From assembly GCA_040905445.1 (NCBI GenBank), contig JBBDRN010000041.1, positions 25,856 to 89,855 on the forward strand: DNA of 64,000 bases. Reading direction: 5' to 3'. This DNA comes from SKPT01 sp040905445 (GTDB lineage: Bacteria > Planctomycetota > Phycisphaerae > Phycisphaerales > Phycisphaeraceae). The notes under the pieces were generated by a model. It was not told the DNA's origin. It ran no database searches and worked only from the letters and a program-made list of their open reading frames with translations. Of the stretch, positions 50,929 to 59,993 are shown one piece after another; the stretch's first letter is position 1, and the number at the start of each line of letters is the position of its first letter. The translations under genes and the position numbers were made by a program.

Positions 50929-51363
50929 TCAGAGCGGCAGGAACGTGACCAGTTCGCCTGCCGGGTTGATTACCACCGCCACCCGCCCGCTGACAACGAC
51001 GATCTCGACTGTCCCCGGCGAGCCGCCCGGCCGCGCCGCCCCGTTGTTGATCGCCCGGGCGAAGTCGTCGAGCGTGCGGATCCCGAACACCGGCCCGCGC
51101 TCGATCAGTCGGCTCACGAAGTGGCTGTTATGCGCCTCGCGCAGGCCGATCTTGGCGAACGCGTTGCGGATCTCCTGCTGCCCGACGCTCGTCAGCGGCC
51201 GGTTGTTGATCAGCCCGATGAAGGCGATCCGGCCATGCGGCGCGACCGGCACACCTGCCGTCGCCGTCGCGGCCGTCGCGCCGGCCGGGCCGGTGACGGG
51301 GGTCGTGTTGCCCATGGCGGCGAGCAGCGATCGGACGATGACGTGCCACATGTTGAGCCCCAT
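50929..51363 (-). CDS. Unknown small protein convergent to tpsA1, possible nuclease-toxin-like fold
   Basis: A 144-residue protein that converges on tpsA1. The N-terminal third is weakly hydrophobic then Ala/Thr/Pro-rich. The rest reads RPLTSVGQQEIRNAFAKIGL, HNSHFVSRLIERGPVFGIRT, LDDFARAINNG and VAVVINPAGELVTFLPL. The His-Phe-x-x-Arg-x-x-x-Arg helix followed by strands ending in LVTF recalls the RelE/barnase-like (BECR, DUF4258-type) RNase folds common in polymorphic toxins. This is a resemblance only. Start 51363 is a guess; 51435 is in frame and no ribosome site is clear. It may be a cargo, toxin or unrelated gene between the two TPS operons. Confidence 0.5.
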   Translation of the reverse strand: MGLNMWHVIVRSLLAAMGNTTPVTGPAGATAATATAGVPVAPHGRIAFIGLINNRPLTSVGQQEIRNAFAKIGLREAHNSHFVSRLIERGPVFGIRTLDDFARAINNGAARPGGSPGTVEIVVVSGRVAVVINPAGELVTFLPL

Positions 51364-51495
51364 TTTGATGAGCGGTGCAAGCCGCGGTGCGTCGCCGATG
51401 GTCGGTGAAGATAATCCGACCTGCCGCCATGTCAATGATCAACCCGTCTGCCGCCTTGGAAGGGGGCAAGCCCGTCGGCGGGATGGAGAAAATCC

Positions 51496-51525
51496 TTGAC
51501 AGAGGCGGGGCGATCTGCTTACCTT
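51496..51525 (+). promoter_or_regulatory. Promoter of tpsB2-tpsA2
   Basis: A perfect TTGACA at 51496-51501, an 18-base spacer and TACCTT at 51520-51525, 64 bases before the tpsB2 start. The spacing and -10 style match the tpsB1 promoter. Confidence 0.5.
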
Positions 51526-51588
51526 CGTCCGGACGTTTCACTTCGCGGGCGATCCATCGCGGTCGCGGGTCAGTTCAGGGCGGGCGCC

Positions 51589-53544
51589 ATGACGCAGAAT
51601 TGCAAGGACAGCCCGCCGACCTGGGGCGCGGCGTGCGTGGCGGCGCTCTGGCTCGTGATCGGCCTCGCGTGCACAGTGCCGGCGCTGGCCGCCACCGCCG
51701 AGCCGACCCCCGCTTCCAACGGCGGCGCCCCCGTTGACGCCGAGCCCACCTTTTCCATCCGGGCGTTCGTCGTGAGCTACCGGCCCGACCGGCCCCGTCA
51801 GCCGCCGCTCGCGGCGCTGCTTGATTACCGTTTCAAGCTCGGCGTCGTCGACGGCGAGTTCGTCGAGCCCGGCCGCGCTGATACCGAGCAGGTCGTCGAG
51901 GTCAGCCTCGCCCAACTCTCCGACGGGCAGGACCGGGTCTACCGCGCCTCGGCGCTGCGCACCATCACCGCCGCGATCGTCCAGTGGCTCTCCGACCGCG
52001 GGCTGCTCGGCGTGCGCGTCGTGCCCGCCCCCGCCCACATCGTCCAGCGCGATCAACGCCTCGTCGACCTGCGCTCCGGCGGCGAAGGCGAACTCGAACT
52101 GCTCATCATGACCGCCACCGTCGGCCAGCTCCGCACCGTGGCGCACGGCCCGCGATTCGCCGAGGCGGAATCGCGCGAAAACCACCCCGCCCACCGGCAG
52201 ATCGTCCATCGCTCGCCGCTGGCCGGCCGGACCGGCGAGGACGCGGGCGACGTCGTGCGCCGCGACGAGCTCGAGGACTACCTCTTCCAGCTCAACCGTC
52301 ACCCGGGCCGGCGCGTCGACGTGGCCGTCAGCCGCGGCGAGGCGCCCGGCGACGTCGGCCTCGACTTTCTCGTCACCGAACGCAAGCCCTGGCTGGTCTA
52401 CGCCCAGCTCTCCAACACCGGCACCCGCGCCACGTGCCGCCTGCGCCAGCGGTTCGGCTTCATCCACAACCAGCTCACCGACAACGACGACATCCTCAGC
52501 CTCGACTACCTCACCGCCGGCTTCGACCGCATGCACGCCGCCGTCGCTTCCTACGAGGCCCCGCTTGGCGATGTCGACCGCATGCGCTACCGCCTCTTCA
52601 CCAGCTACAGCGAGTTCCGCGCCAGCGACGTCGGACTCCCCGGTGAAGACTTCCGCGGCGACGAGTGGACCGCCGGCGGCGAGGTCATCCACAACGTCTT
52701 TCAGCAGCGCGAGCTCTTCGTCGACCTCGTCGCCGGCCTGCGCTACCGCCGCATCGCGGTCGACAGCTTCATCGCCGACGATCGCGAAGGCTTCCTCCTG
52801 CCCTACCTCGGCGTGCAACTGGAGCGCCAGCGCGAAGTCGACCGCACCTTTGCCTCGCTGGAGCTGGCCCACAGCCTGGACAGCGTCGCCGGCACCGACG
52901 CCGAGGGGATGGCGGCCCTCGGCCGCACGAACACGCGCGAGCGCGACGAGGGCTTCACCCTCCTCACCGGGCAGGCCAGCCACGCGTTCTACCTCGAGCC
53001 GCTGCTCAACCCCGAAGCCTGGCACGACCCGGAGACGCCGGACAACTCGACGCTCGCCCACGAGATCGCCGTGCAGGTGCGCGGGCAGACGGCGTTCGAC
53101 CACCGCCTGGTCCCGCAGTTCCAGCAGGTCGCCGGCGGGCGCTACACGGTGCGCGGCTACGACGAGGCGATCGTCGCCGGCGACCACGCCCTGTTCGCCA
53201 CTGCCGAGTACCGTCTGCACCTGCCCCGGCTGCTGCACCCGCGCGACCCCGACGAGACGCCCGTGTTCGGCCGCCCCTTCCGCGTCGCGCCCGAGGCGGT
53301 CTACGGCCGGCCGGACTGGGACCTCGTGCTGCGCGGCTTCGTCGACGTCGGCCGCGTCTGGACCAACGACCGCCGAAGCGCCTTCGAAGCCAACGAAACG
53401 CTCGTCGGCACCGGCGTCGGGCTCGAGCTGCTGCTCAAGCACAACCTCAGCCTCCGCGGCGACTGGGGCGTCGCCCTGCGCGACGCCGGCCGCAACGACG
53501 CCGGCCACAACCGCCTGCACTTTGTCCTGACCGTGCTCTACTGA
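51589..53544 (+). CDS. Two-partner secretion outer-membrane transporter TpsB, copy 2
   Basis: A 651-residue paralogue of the transporter at 43484. Signal peptide (VAALWLVIGLACTVPALAAT), POTRA-type region (EVSLAQLSDGQ, QWLSDRGLLGVRVVPAPAHI, MTATVGQLRTVAHGPRFAEA, LFQLNRHPGRRVDVAV), then a barrel with VRGY (Val521) and the end HFVLTVLY. The two transporters share many stretches, including the spacing of NRHPGRR and VRGY, so one arose by duplication. Copy 2 lacks the long Pro-rich segment. tpsA2 begins 29 bases after its stop, so the pair is an operon. Confidence 0.88.
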   Translation: MTQNCKDSPPTWGAACVAALWLVIGLACTVPALAATAEPTPASNGGAPVDAEPTFSIRAFVVSYRPDRPRQPPLAALLDYRFKLGVVDGEFVEPGRADTEQVVEVSLAQLSDGQDRVYRASALRTITAAIVQWLSDRGLLGVRVVPAPAHIVQRDQRLVDLRSGGEGELELLIMTATVGQLRTVAHGPRFAEAESRENHPAHRQIVHRSPLAGRTGEDAGDVVRRDELEDYLFQLNRHPGRRVDVAVSRGEAPGDVGLDFLVTERKPWLVYAQLSNTGTRATCRLRQRFGFIHNQLTDNDDILSLDYLTAGFDRMHAAVASYEAPLGDVDRMRYRLFTSYSEFRASDVGLPGEDFRGDEWTAGGEVIHNVFQQRELFVDLVAGLRYRRIAVDSFIADDREGFLLPYLGVQLERQREVDRTFASLELAHSLDSVAGTDAEGMAALGRTNTRERDEGFTLLTGQASHAFYLEPLLNPEAWHDPETPDNSTLAHEIAVQVRGQTAFDHRLVPQFQQVAGGRYTVRGYDEAIVAGDHALFATAEYRLHLPRLLHPRDPDETPVFGRPFRVAPEAVYGRPDWDLVLRGFVDVGRVWTNDRRSAFEANETLVGTGVGLELLLKHNLSLRGDWGVALRDAGRNDAGHNRLHFVLTVLY

Positions 53545-53573
53545 GTGGACCTTGCTCTTGACGGAGAATGCCC

Positions 53574-56500
53574 ATGGGCCTCCAATCGCAACCTGAGCCC
53601 GTTCGCCGGCGCCGCCCGCTTTGGCTTGCGACGATGCTTGTCGTCGCGCTCGCTCACGGCGTCGCCGGCCCATGCCACGCCCAGTCCACCGGCCCCGCCG
53701 GCGAGCAGGTCGTCGCCGGCGGTGCGAGCATCTCCCGGCCCAACGGCAACGTCACGCGCATCGAACAGACCTCCGACCGCGCGATCATCAACTGGGACAG
53801 CTTCAACATCTCCGCCGGCCACACCGTCGAGTTCGACCAGCCCAGCAGCACCGCCGCCGCCCTGAACCGCATCACCAACGGTGACCCCACCGAGATCTTC
53901 GGCAACCTCGACGCCAACGGCATCCTCTACCTCATCAATCCGGCCGGCATCGTCTTCGGCGACGGCGCGGTGGTTAATGTCGCCGGTCTCTATGCCGCCG
54001 GCGGCCACATCGACAACAGCGACTTCCTCAACCACGTCAACCGCTTCACCGACATCATCGGCGACGTCTCCGTCAGCGTCGAAGCCACCCTCACCCTCGT
54101 CGCCGACCCCGACCCCGAAGCGCTGATCGCCCTCCTCGGCCGCCGCGTGGAGCACCTCGGCGTCATCTCCGCGCCCAGCGGCAGCGTCGCCCTCGTCGCC
54201 GCCAACCAGGTCCTGCTCGGCGAGCGCGATGGCCACGTCCACGTACGCCTCGAACGCGTCGACAGCGACAACACCCTCACGTTGATCGACGTCGATTTTG
54301 CCGAGGGTGAGATCGACACCCCGCACGTCTCGCTCGCCTCGGGCGACTTCGCCAGCCTCGTTGCCGGCCTCGAGCAGCTCGATGCCGGCGAGGTCCCGCC
54401 CGCGTCGCAGGAGGTCGTCTTCGGTTCGGAGGACGACATCACGATCGCGGCCGGCGGCAATGACGACACGCTCAGCCAGGTCGGCCTCGAAGCCCTTGCC
54501 GCGCGAGGCGCAGCCTTCGAGCTCCAGTCGCAGAAGACGATCCTCATCGAACCCATGGACAACCAGGAGCTGAACCTCATCGGCACGCCACGCGCCGCCT
54601 TCATCGCCGACGCCGATCACCAGGGCGGCGGCGACTTTGCCATGCATGTCGGCGAGATCGACGCCGACAGCGCGGCCGACGACGGCATCCTCGAGGTCAC
54701 CGAACGCGCCGACGCCATCGTGACCAACGGCGGCGACCTCGTCATCGAAGGCCATCGCGTCCACGCCGGCTACCTGGTCTCGACCGGCGAAGAGCTCGAC
54801 CGCACCCAGGCGGGCGGCGTCGAGACGGTCGAGTTCGTGCCGCGCGGCGGTCTCGGTCCGGTTGCGGACGGGGACGTCGTCGTCATCACCGCCGATACCG
54901 AGCTGCTCGGTGGCCAGAACCTCGACTTGCTCGGCGATGTCGAAGGCAACGACGTTGCCCCCGGCGCCCTCCGCCTCGCCGCCGTGCGCACCGGCGGGGA
55001 CATCGAGCTGTCCAGCGCCACCGACCTCGTCGGCGTCTATGCCGTGGGCGAGGCCGTCGGCGGCGTGGACCCGGACGGCGAGCCGATCTTCGTCGGCGGC
55101 GAGGCTGAGCCGCTGCTCGTTGGCAGCAACGTCGACACCACCCACATCGGCGCCATGGCCGGCCGCAACTTCGATCTCCAGATCGACGCCGACTCGAACC
55201 TCATCCACACCGTCCGCTTCGGCGCCGGCACGGGCGGCGGGGGCGACTTCGCCGGGCCGGGCGGCGCCCAGCAGGATGGCCGCGGCAACCGCGAGGCCAG
55301 CATCGGCTGGGGCGCCAACCAGCGCCCAGGCTCCGGCCAGCCCGAGGCCGGCCAGCTCATCGTCCAGGGCGAGCAGTTCGCACAGAACGTCATCTTCCGC
55401 ACCGGCACGACCGGTGCCGCCCAGGGATGGTCCACCGTGACCCTCGGCGACATCAAAATGCCCGACGAAGGCAGCTTCACCATCGAAGCCCTCCCGGGCC
55501 AGGCCCGCCTGGCGCAGAACGTCGCCGTCGACGATCACCCCGTCGGCGTCGGGGACGATGCGGCCGGCGGCTTCCAGATCATCAACCCCGGCGGCAACGT
55601 CCGCATCGGCGACGTCGACACCGTCGGCGGCGCCGGACAGACCTACATCGGACGCACCGTCAACATCGAAAGCGTCCTCGACAGCCGCGGCGGCGACATC
55701 ACCATCGAGGCCGGCGGCACCCTCGTCATCGACGGCCAGGCCAGCCCCTCCATCTTCAAGACCGGCGACGGCGACCTCGTCTTCCTCAGCCGCGGCGGCA
55801 ACATCACCATCAGCCCCAACGACACCGTCGGCTTCCGCGACAACGCCCCCGGCTCGCTCGTGTTCGATTCCGCCACCGACGCCGGCCCAAACCAGGGCGA
55901 CATCAGCTTCGGCGGCGTCACCGTCCCCAACGGCAGTTTCCTCGTCAACGCCTCCGGCAACGTCACCATCATCGAAACCAGCGGCGACAACACCACCGCG
56001 ACCATCTCCGCCCTCGGCGGCAGTCCGGACAACCTCGCCCAGGCCTACGCCTCCGCCGGGCTCGCCGGCCCCGTCACCCACCAGGCCGTGGCCGTCAACC
56101 AGGTCAACGGTGTGCGCATCGACACGCCCCACCTCTTCCTCGTTAACGCCGCCCAGCCCCCATTCATCCAGAGCATCGAAGGCCGCGTGTTGATCCACGC
56201 CACCGACGTGACCGTCCTGCCCACGGCCGCGCCCAAGCCCGGCCTTGCGGCCCAGAGCCTCGCCCGCATCGAGGTCGTCCCCGTCATCCACGAGCCGAAG
56301 TTCGACCTCGGGACGGATCTGCGCCTCCCGCGGGCGGTGACGATCGATCTGCGGGAGTTGATCGCCAGCATCTTCGACACGCACCGCGAGGAGGCCGATG
56401 AGGCCGAGGCCCCCGAAGGGGACTACGTCGAGCTGAGCGAGACGGACAACGAGATCCTGGTGCTGATGGGCCTGGTCCCGCGGCAGATCGAGCGTGAGGA

Positions 56501-56948
56501 CGTGCGCCGCCCGCCCGTGCTCTTCCGCGACGCGCCGCACGGGCTCGACGAGCACGAGTTCCGGGTCACGGTCCATCGCCTCGACGCCACCGCGCTGCGC
56601 CGGGCGCTCCAGCGCTACCGCGCGGTGTTCCTGACGGACCCGGAGAATCCCGCCACCGGGCGCTATGAGCAGATTCGCGCCAACTTCGAGGCCGCACTCC
56701 TGGCTTATATCGAGGAAGCGGGCGACTACGACCCCGTCGCCTTCCGCCGCCACCTGCGCAGCCGGGACGAGCAGACCGCCCGCGACTTTGGGGCCATCGA
56801 GCAACTGCTCGTGAGCGTCCAGCGGATGGGCCTGACGCCGGTCGAGGTCGCCAACAGCCGCCGGGAGATGCTTCAGCGGATCACGCCCAGCGGACTGCGG
56901 GTCGACGAGCTGATCGCGGCCTTCACGGCCCAGCCGGGCGAGGCCTGA
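53574..56948 (+). CDS. Two-partner secretion exoprotein TpsA, copy 2
   Basis: A 1124-residue secreted protein. Signal peptide ending in GPCHAQS, TPS domain (NVTRIEQTSDRAIINWDSFN, then NGILYLINPAGIVFGD), a shorter beta-helix than copy 1, and the same C-terminal helical domain (TDNEILVLMGLVPRQIERED, ATALRRALQRYRAVF, YIEEAGDYDPVAFRRHL, SGLRVDELIAAF). The body contains strand-turn repeats such as GGNITISPNDTVGFRDN, which has a close match in copy 1 (GDIRIDRGDTLGFVDG). The second ATG (53574) is preferred because GGAGA lies 7 bases before it; the first (53568) overlaps that site. Confidence 0.85.
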   Translation: MGLQSQPEPVRRRRPLWLATMLVVALAHGVAGPCHAQSTGPAGEQVVAGGASISRPNGNVTRIEQTSDRAIINWDSFNISAGHTVEFDQPSSTAAALNRITNGDPTEIFGNLDANGILYLINPAGIVFGDGAVVNVAGLYAAGGHIDNSDFLNHVNRFTDIIGDVSVSVEATLTLVADPDPEALIALLGRRVEHLGVISAPSGSVALVAANQVLLGERDGHVHVRLERVDSDNTLTLIDVDFAEGEIDTPHVSLASGDFASLVAGLEQLDAGEVPPASQEVVFGSEDDITIAAGGNDDTLSQVGLEALAARGAAFELQSQKTILIEPMDNQELNLIGTPRAAFIADADHQGGGDFAMHVGEIDADSAADDGILEVTERADAIVTNGGDLVIEGHRVHAGYLVSTGEELDRTQAGGVETVEFVPRGGLGPVADGDVVVITADTELLGGQNLDLLGDVEGNDVAPGALRLAAVRTGGDIELSSATDLVGVYAVGEAVGGVDPDGEPIFVGGEAEPLLVGSNVDTTHIGAMAGRNFDLQIDADSNLIHTVRFGAGTGGGGDFAGPGGAQQDGRGNREASIGWGANQRPGSGQPEAGQLIVQGEQFAQNVIFRTGTTGAAQGWSTVTLGDIKMPDEGSFTIEALPGQARLAQNVAVDDHPVGVGDDAAGGFQIINPGGNVRIGDVDTVGGAGQTYIGRTVNIESVLDSRGGDITIEAGGTLVIDGQASPSIFKTGDGDLVFLSRGGNITISPNDTVGFRDNAPGSLVFDSATDAGPNQGDISFGGVTVPNGSFLVNASGNVTIIETSGDNTTATISALGGSPDNLAQAYASAGLAGPVTHQAVAVNQVNGVRIDTPHLFLVNAAQPPFIQSIEGRVLIHATDVTVLPTAAPKPGLAAQSLARIEVVPVIHEPKFDLGTDLRLPRAVTIDLRELIASIFDTHREEADEAEAPEGDYVELSETDNEILVLMGLVPRQIEREDVRRPPVLFRDAPHGLDEHEFRVTVHRLDATALRRALQRYRAVFLTDPENPATGRYEQIRANFEAALLAYIEEAGDYDPVAFRRHLRSRDEQTARDFGAIEQLLVSVQRMGLTPVEVANSRREMLQRITPSGLRVDELIAAFTAQPGEA

Positions 56949-57061
56949 GCCGCCTGGGGCGATTCATCGCACAGATAATCCGCCTGAAGCTGGCCGCGCG
57001 CTGCGCCCACGCCGGCCTGCCGCAGATCGTGGCAACGCGGCGAGCGGCCGTGTTGGCCGGC

Positions 57062-57090
57062 TTGACCGGCACGCGATCGCTCACGACAAT
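57062..57090 (+). promoter_or_regulatory. Candidate promoter of the polysaccharide lyase operon
   Basis: TTGACC at 57062-57067, a 17-base spacer and GACAAT at 57085-57090, about 90 bases before the lyase start. It fits sigma-70 at 5/6 and 4/6 positions. The rest of 56949-57180 shows no gene. Confidence 0.4.
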
Positions 57091-57180
57091 GAATCTGGCG
57101 GCCCTATAGAACGTCCCCTGCCTCGGGTCCAACGGCGGATATCCCACCCCGAGGATAAGGCCGAAGACTGGAGAGGCCCG

Positions 57181-59901
57181 TTGACAATAAATCGCCTTTC
57201 TTCGTGCCGGACCCCGCTCGCCATCAACGCGTCGCCAGTCCGCATCACGTGCATCGCCGGTCTGCCACGCCCGCTCAGGTTCATCGCGAAGCTGGCGTGC
57301 CTCACCCTTATCGCGAGCATGATGGCCATGCCCCAACCTCTCTGCGCCGAATCGGGCGATGCCGGCCAGGCCTCGGAGCTGGACGAACTGCAACGGGTCA
57401 GGCAGCGGATCATCGAATCCATCATCGGAGATGAATCGGGCGGGCCCGCGTGGCAGGCGGCGCTCGATCGGGATGACGCCCGGCGTGCGGAGCTGCTCGA
57501 CAGCCCGTTCGAGCCGCTGGTCTGGGAGGATCAGAATGACGATCCGGAGGATGACCGGCCGTCGGGGCGGATCCGCGCGCGGGCCGGCGAGATGCGGCTG
57601 CTCGCCGAGGGTTATGCGAACCCGGCCAGCGAGCACTTCGAATCTGAGCGGGTGGTCGCGCGTGTCATCGAATCGCTGGAGGACCTGCTGGCGTATTTCA
57701 ATCCCACCACGCCCAGGCCGGGCAACTGGTACTCCTGGATCATGACCATCCCCGGCCAGTTGGGCTCGATGGGACTCCTCATCGGCGAGGAGATCCCGCA
57801 GCCCCTGATGGACCGCATGCTCAGCTCGATCAGGCAGGAGATCGGCGGCCTGCACCTGACCGGCGCCAACGCCGCGGCCGAAGCCCGCAATCACCTGTAC
57901 CTCGCGCTGCTGGAGCAGAACCCGGACCGCCTTCAGCGGACGGCGACCCACGCCTTCCAGACGCTGGTCTACACGACCCGGTCCGGCCTGCTTGAAGACT
58001 ACAGCTACGTTTTCCACGGGCGCATCCCCTACGCGGGCACCTACGGAATGGGGTTCGCGAATAACACGGCCGAGTTCCTCCAGCTCTTCGACGGCACGCG
58101 ATGGACGGCATTGCCGGAGCAGCGCGAGCTGCTGGCCAACTTCCTTCTCGAGCACGCGCGCTGGTTCATCGTCGGCGCGGTGTATGACATGCACATCACC
58201 GGACGCCACTACGCGCGTCGCCACAGCGCCAACCGCATGTTGAACGCGATGCTGCTGATGACGCAGGTGGACACCTCCCGCCGCGCCGAACTTGAGGCGG
58301 CCGCGGCGTCGCTCATCAACCGCGGCCTGCCGGTCCCGGCCGACCTGGCCGTGATCGCCTCGCGGATCGACCCTTCAGCCGCCGAGGAGCCCCGCGGCTT
58401 CCGCTACTGGTACAACGCCGAGATGGGCGCGTACAAGGGCGATGGCTTTCATGTCGGGCTGCGGCAACTCTCGCAGCGCACGCAGGATTACGAACTCCTG
58501 ACAGGGCGCGGCGGCGAGGGATGGAATCTCGCCTACGGCTTCACCAACGTCGGGCGCGACGGTGAGCAGTGGTACTGCCCGGACGCCGAGGACCGCGACG
58601 AGCGCCACCGCTTCCGGGTCGACCTGTGCGATGGCATCGACATGGTCCACCTGCCCGGCACGACCGCGCGCATCGGCGCCGAGCCGGCCAACCCCGACCA
58701 CTCCATCCACGTTACCGGGCACAGCCTGAACCATGGCACGTCACCGTTCGCCGGCGGAGCGGGTTGGCGTGAGGGCGGTGTCGCCGGCTTCATCCTCGAG
58801 CCGACGCAGGGCGACTTCACGGCGCGCAAGTCGGTGCACTTTTTCCCGGCCGGCTTCTGGGCGCTCGGCAGCGGGATCCGCGCCGAGCCGGGCGGCGATT
58901 TCGCCGGGCTGCCGATCCGCACCACGGCGCTTCAGTGGCCGACCGACGATCCCGTGACGATCTCCGGCGACCGCGAATTCGCCGGGGCCGATGCGGAGCA
59001 AACGTTCGAGGATGTACGCTGGCTTTACGTCGACGGCGTCGGGTGCGTGTTCGCCGAGCCCACAACCGTGACGTTGCGCCGACATCACGCCGTGGTCACG
59101 GCCTGGATCGACCATGGTGCGGACGCGCAGGACGAAGCCTACGCCTACGCCATGCTTCCCGTCGCGACGCTCGAGCAAACGCGGCAGTTCGCCGAGGACC
59201 GGCCCGTGCGTCCGGTGGGGCTTGATCGCTCCGTCCACGCCGTGCGCGATGCGTCACGCGCCGCCGACAGCTTCGTGTTCTTTGAGAGCGGCACGCACGA
59301 CGGGCTTGCCGTGGATCACCCGGCGATCATCTACCGCTTGCGCGGTTCGGACGGCGGCGTTCTCGCCATTCAGAACCCACTGCATACAACGCAGACGCTG
59401 GAACTCGTGGGTCAACTCGATGGCCCGCTGACCCTGCCGGACCGCGAAGTCTCCGTTCAGGACCACGGCGACGGTCGGCGGACGATCTCCGTCGATTCCG
59501 CGCATGGACGAATCTACCGCCTCGGGTTCGGCGAGCGGGGGCGCGCGGCCGCGTCCGTCCCACGCCAGGACCTGGCGGAGTTCTACGCGTTCCGCGTGGA
59601 CGCCGAGCACACGTCCGGGCAATCCGTCTTCACGATGCACCTGCCCAACGAGGTGTTGGAGACCGGCTACGACCTGTCGTTGCGCGGCAGGCAGGGCCAC
59701 CTGCTCAAGCCGCTGACCGAGGCCGACGTGTTGGACCGCCCGGCTGAAAATGTCGTCCGCTACGTCTGGACGCATGGCGACACGGTCGCCGGCACCGGCG
59801 GCTATCTGCAACAGCGGTCCGGCCGGTTCGCCATCTCGCTCAAGGCGGACGCGAAGGAGGCGGAGGTCTGGGTCAACATCCCCGAATCCCCGGACGAGTG
59901 A
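57181..59901 (+). CDS. Polysaccharide lyase family 8 (hyaluronate/chondroitin AC lyase-like)
   Basis: A 906-residue exported lyase that would cleave uronate-containing glycosaminoglycan-like chains by beta-elimination. The signal peptide ends near PLCAES. The alpha/alpha toroid holds GNWYSWIMTIPGQL, LTGANAAAE, and DYSYVFHGRIPYAGTYG. Likely active-site residues are Asn230, His279, Tyr288 and Arg342; the His-Tyr and His-Arg spacings (9 and 63) equal those of Flavobacterium chondroitinase AC. Beta-sandwich domains follow (MVHLPGTTA, FAGGAGWREG). The start is TTG at 57181, supported by GGAGAGG 4 bases upstream. First gene of a four-gene operon; the exact substrate is not determined. Confidence 0.85.
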   Translation: MTINRLSSCRTPLAINASPVRITCIAGLPRPLRFIAKLACLTLIASMMAMPQPLCAESGDAGQASELDELQRVRQRIIESIIGDESGGPAWQAALDRDDARRAELLDSPFEPLVWEDQNDDPEDDRPSGRIRARAGEMRLLAEGYANPASEHFESERVVARVIESLEDLLAYFNPTTPRPGNWYSWIMTIPGQLGSMGLLIGEEIPQPLMDRMLSSIRQEIGGLHLTGANAAAEARNHLYLALLEQNPDRLQRTATHAFQTLVYTTRSGLLEDYSYVFHGRIPYAGTYGMGFANNTAEFLQLFDGTRWTALPEQRELLANFLLEHARWFIVGAVYDMHITGRHYARRHSANRMLNAMLLMTQVDTSRRAELEAAAASLINRGLPVPADLAVIASRIDPSAAEEPRGFRYWYNAEMGAYKGDGFHVGLRQLSQRTQDYELLTGRGGEGWNLAYGFTNVGRDGEQWYCPDAEDRDERHRFRVDLCDGIDMVHLPGTTARIGAEPANPDHSIHVTGHSLNHGTSPFAGGAGWREGGVAGFILEPTQGDFTARKSVHFFPAGFWALGSGIRAEPGGDFAGLPIRTTALQWPTDDPVTISGDREFAGADAEQTFEDVRWLYVDGVGCVFAEPTTVTLRRHHAVVTAWIDHGADAQDEAYAYAMLPVATLEQTRQFAEDRPVRPVGLDRSVHAVRDASRAADSFVFFESGTHDGLAVDHPAIIYRLRGSDGGVLAIQNPLHTTQTLELVGQLDGPLTLPDREVSVQDHGDGRRTISVDSAHGRIYRLGFGERGRAAASVPRQDLAEFYAFRVDAEHTSGQSVFTMHLPNEVLETGYDLSLRGRQGHLLKPLTEADVLDRPAENVVRYVWTHGDTVAGTGGYLQQRSGRFAISLKADAKEAEVWVNIPESPDE

Positions 59902-59993
59902 CCGAGGTGTTGACGGCGCTGCGCGGGGACGGGCCGTCGGAGCGCTCCACACGCAGTCGGCAAGGGGTGTGTCGCCCACAGGAGAGGCGCTTC

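Noticed and set aside
53538..56804. 1088-residue open frame opposite tpsA2
   Set aside because: Mirror frame of tpsA2; monotonous Asp/Val/Gly/Ala composition and no ribosome binding site.
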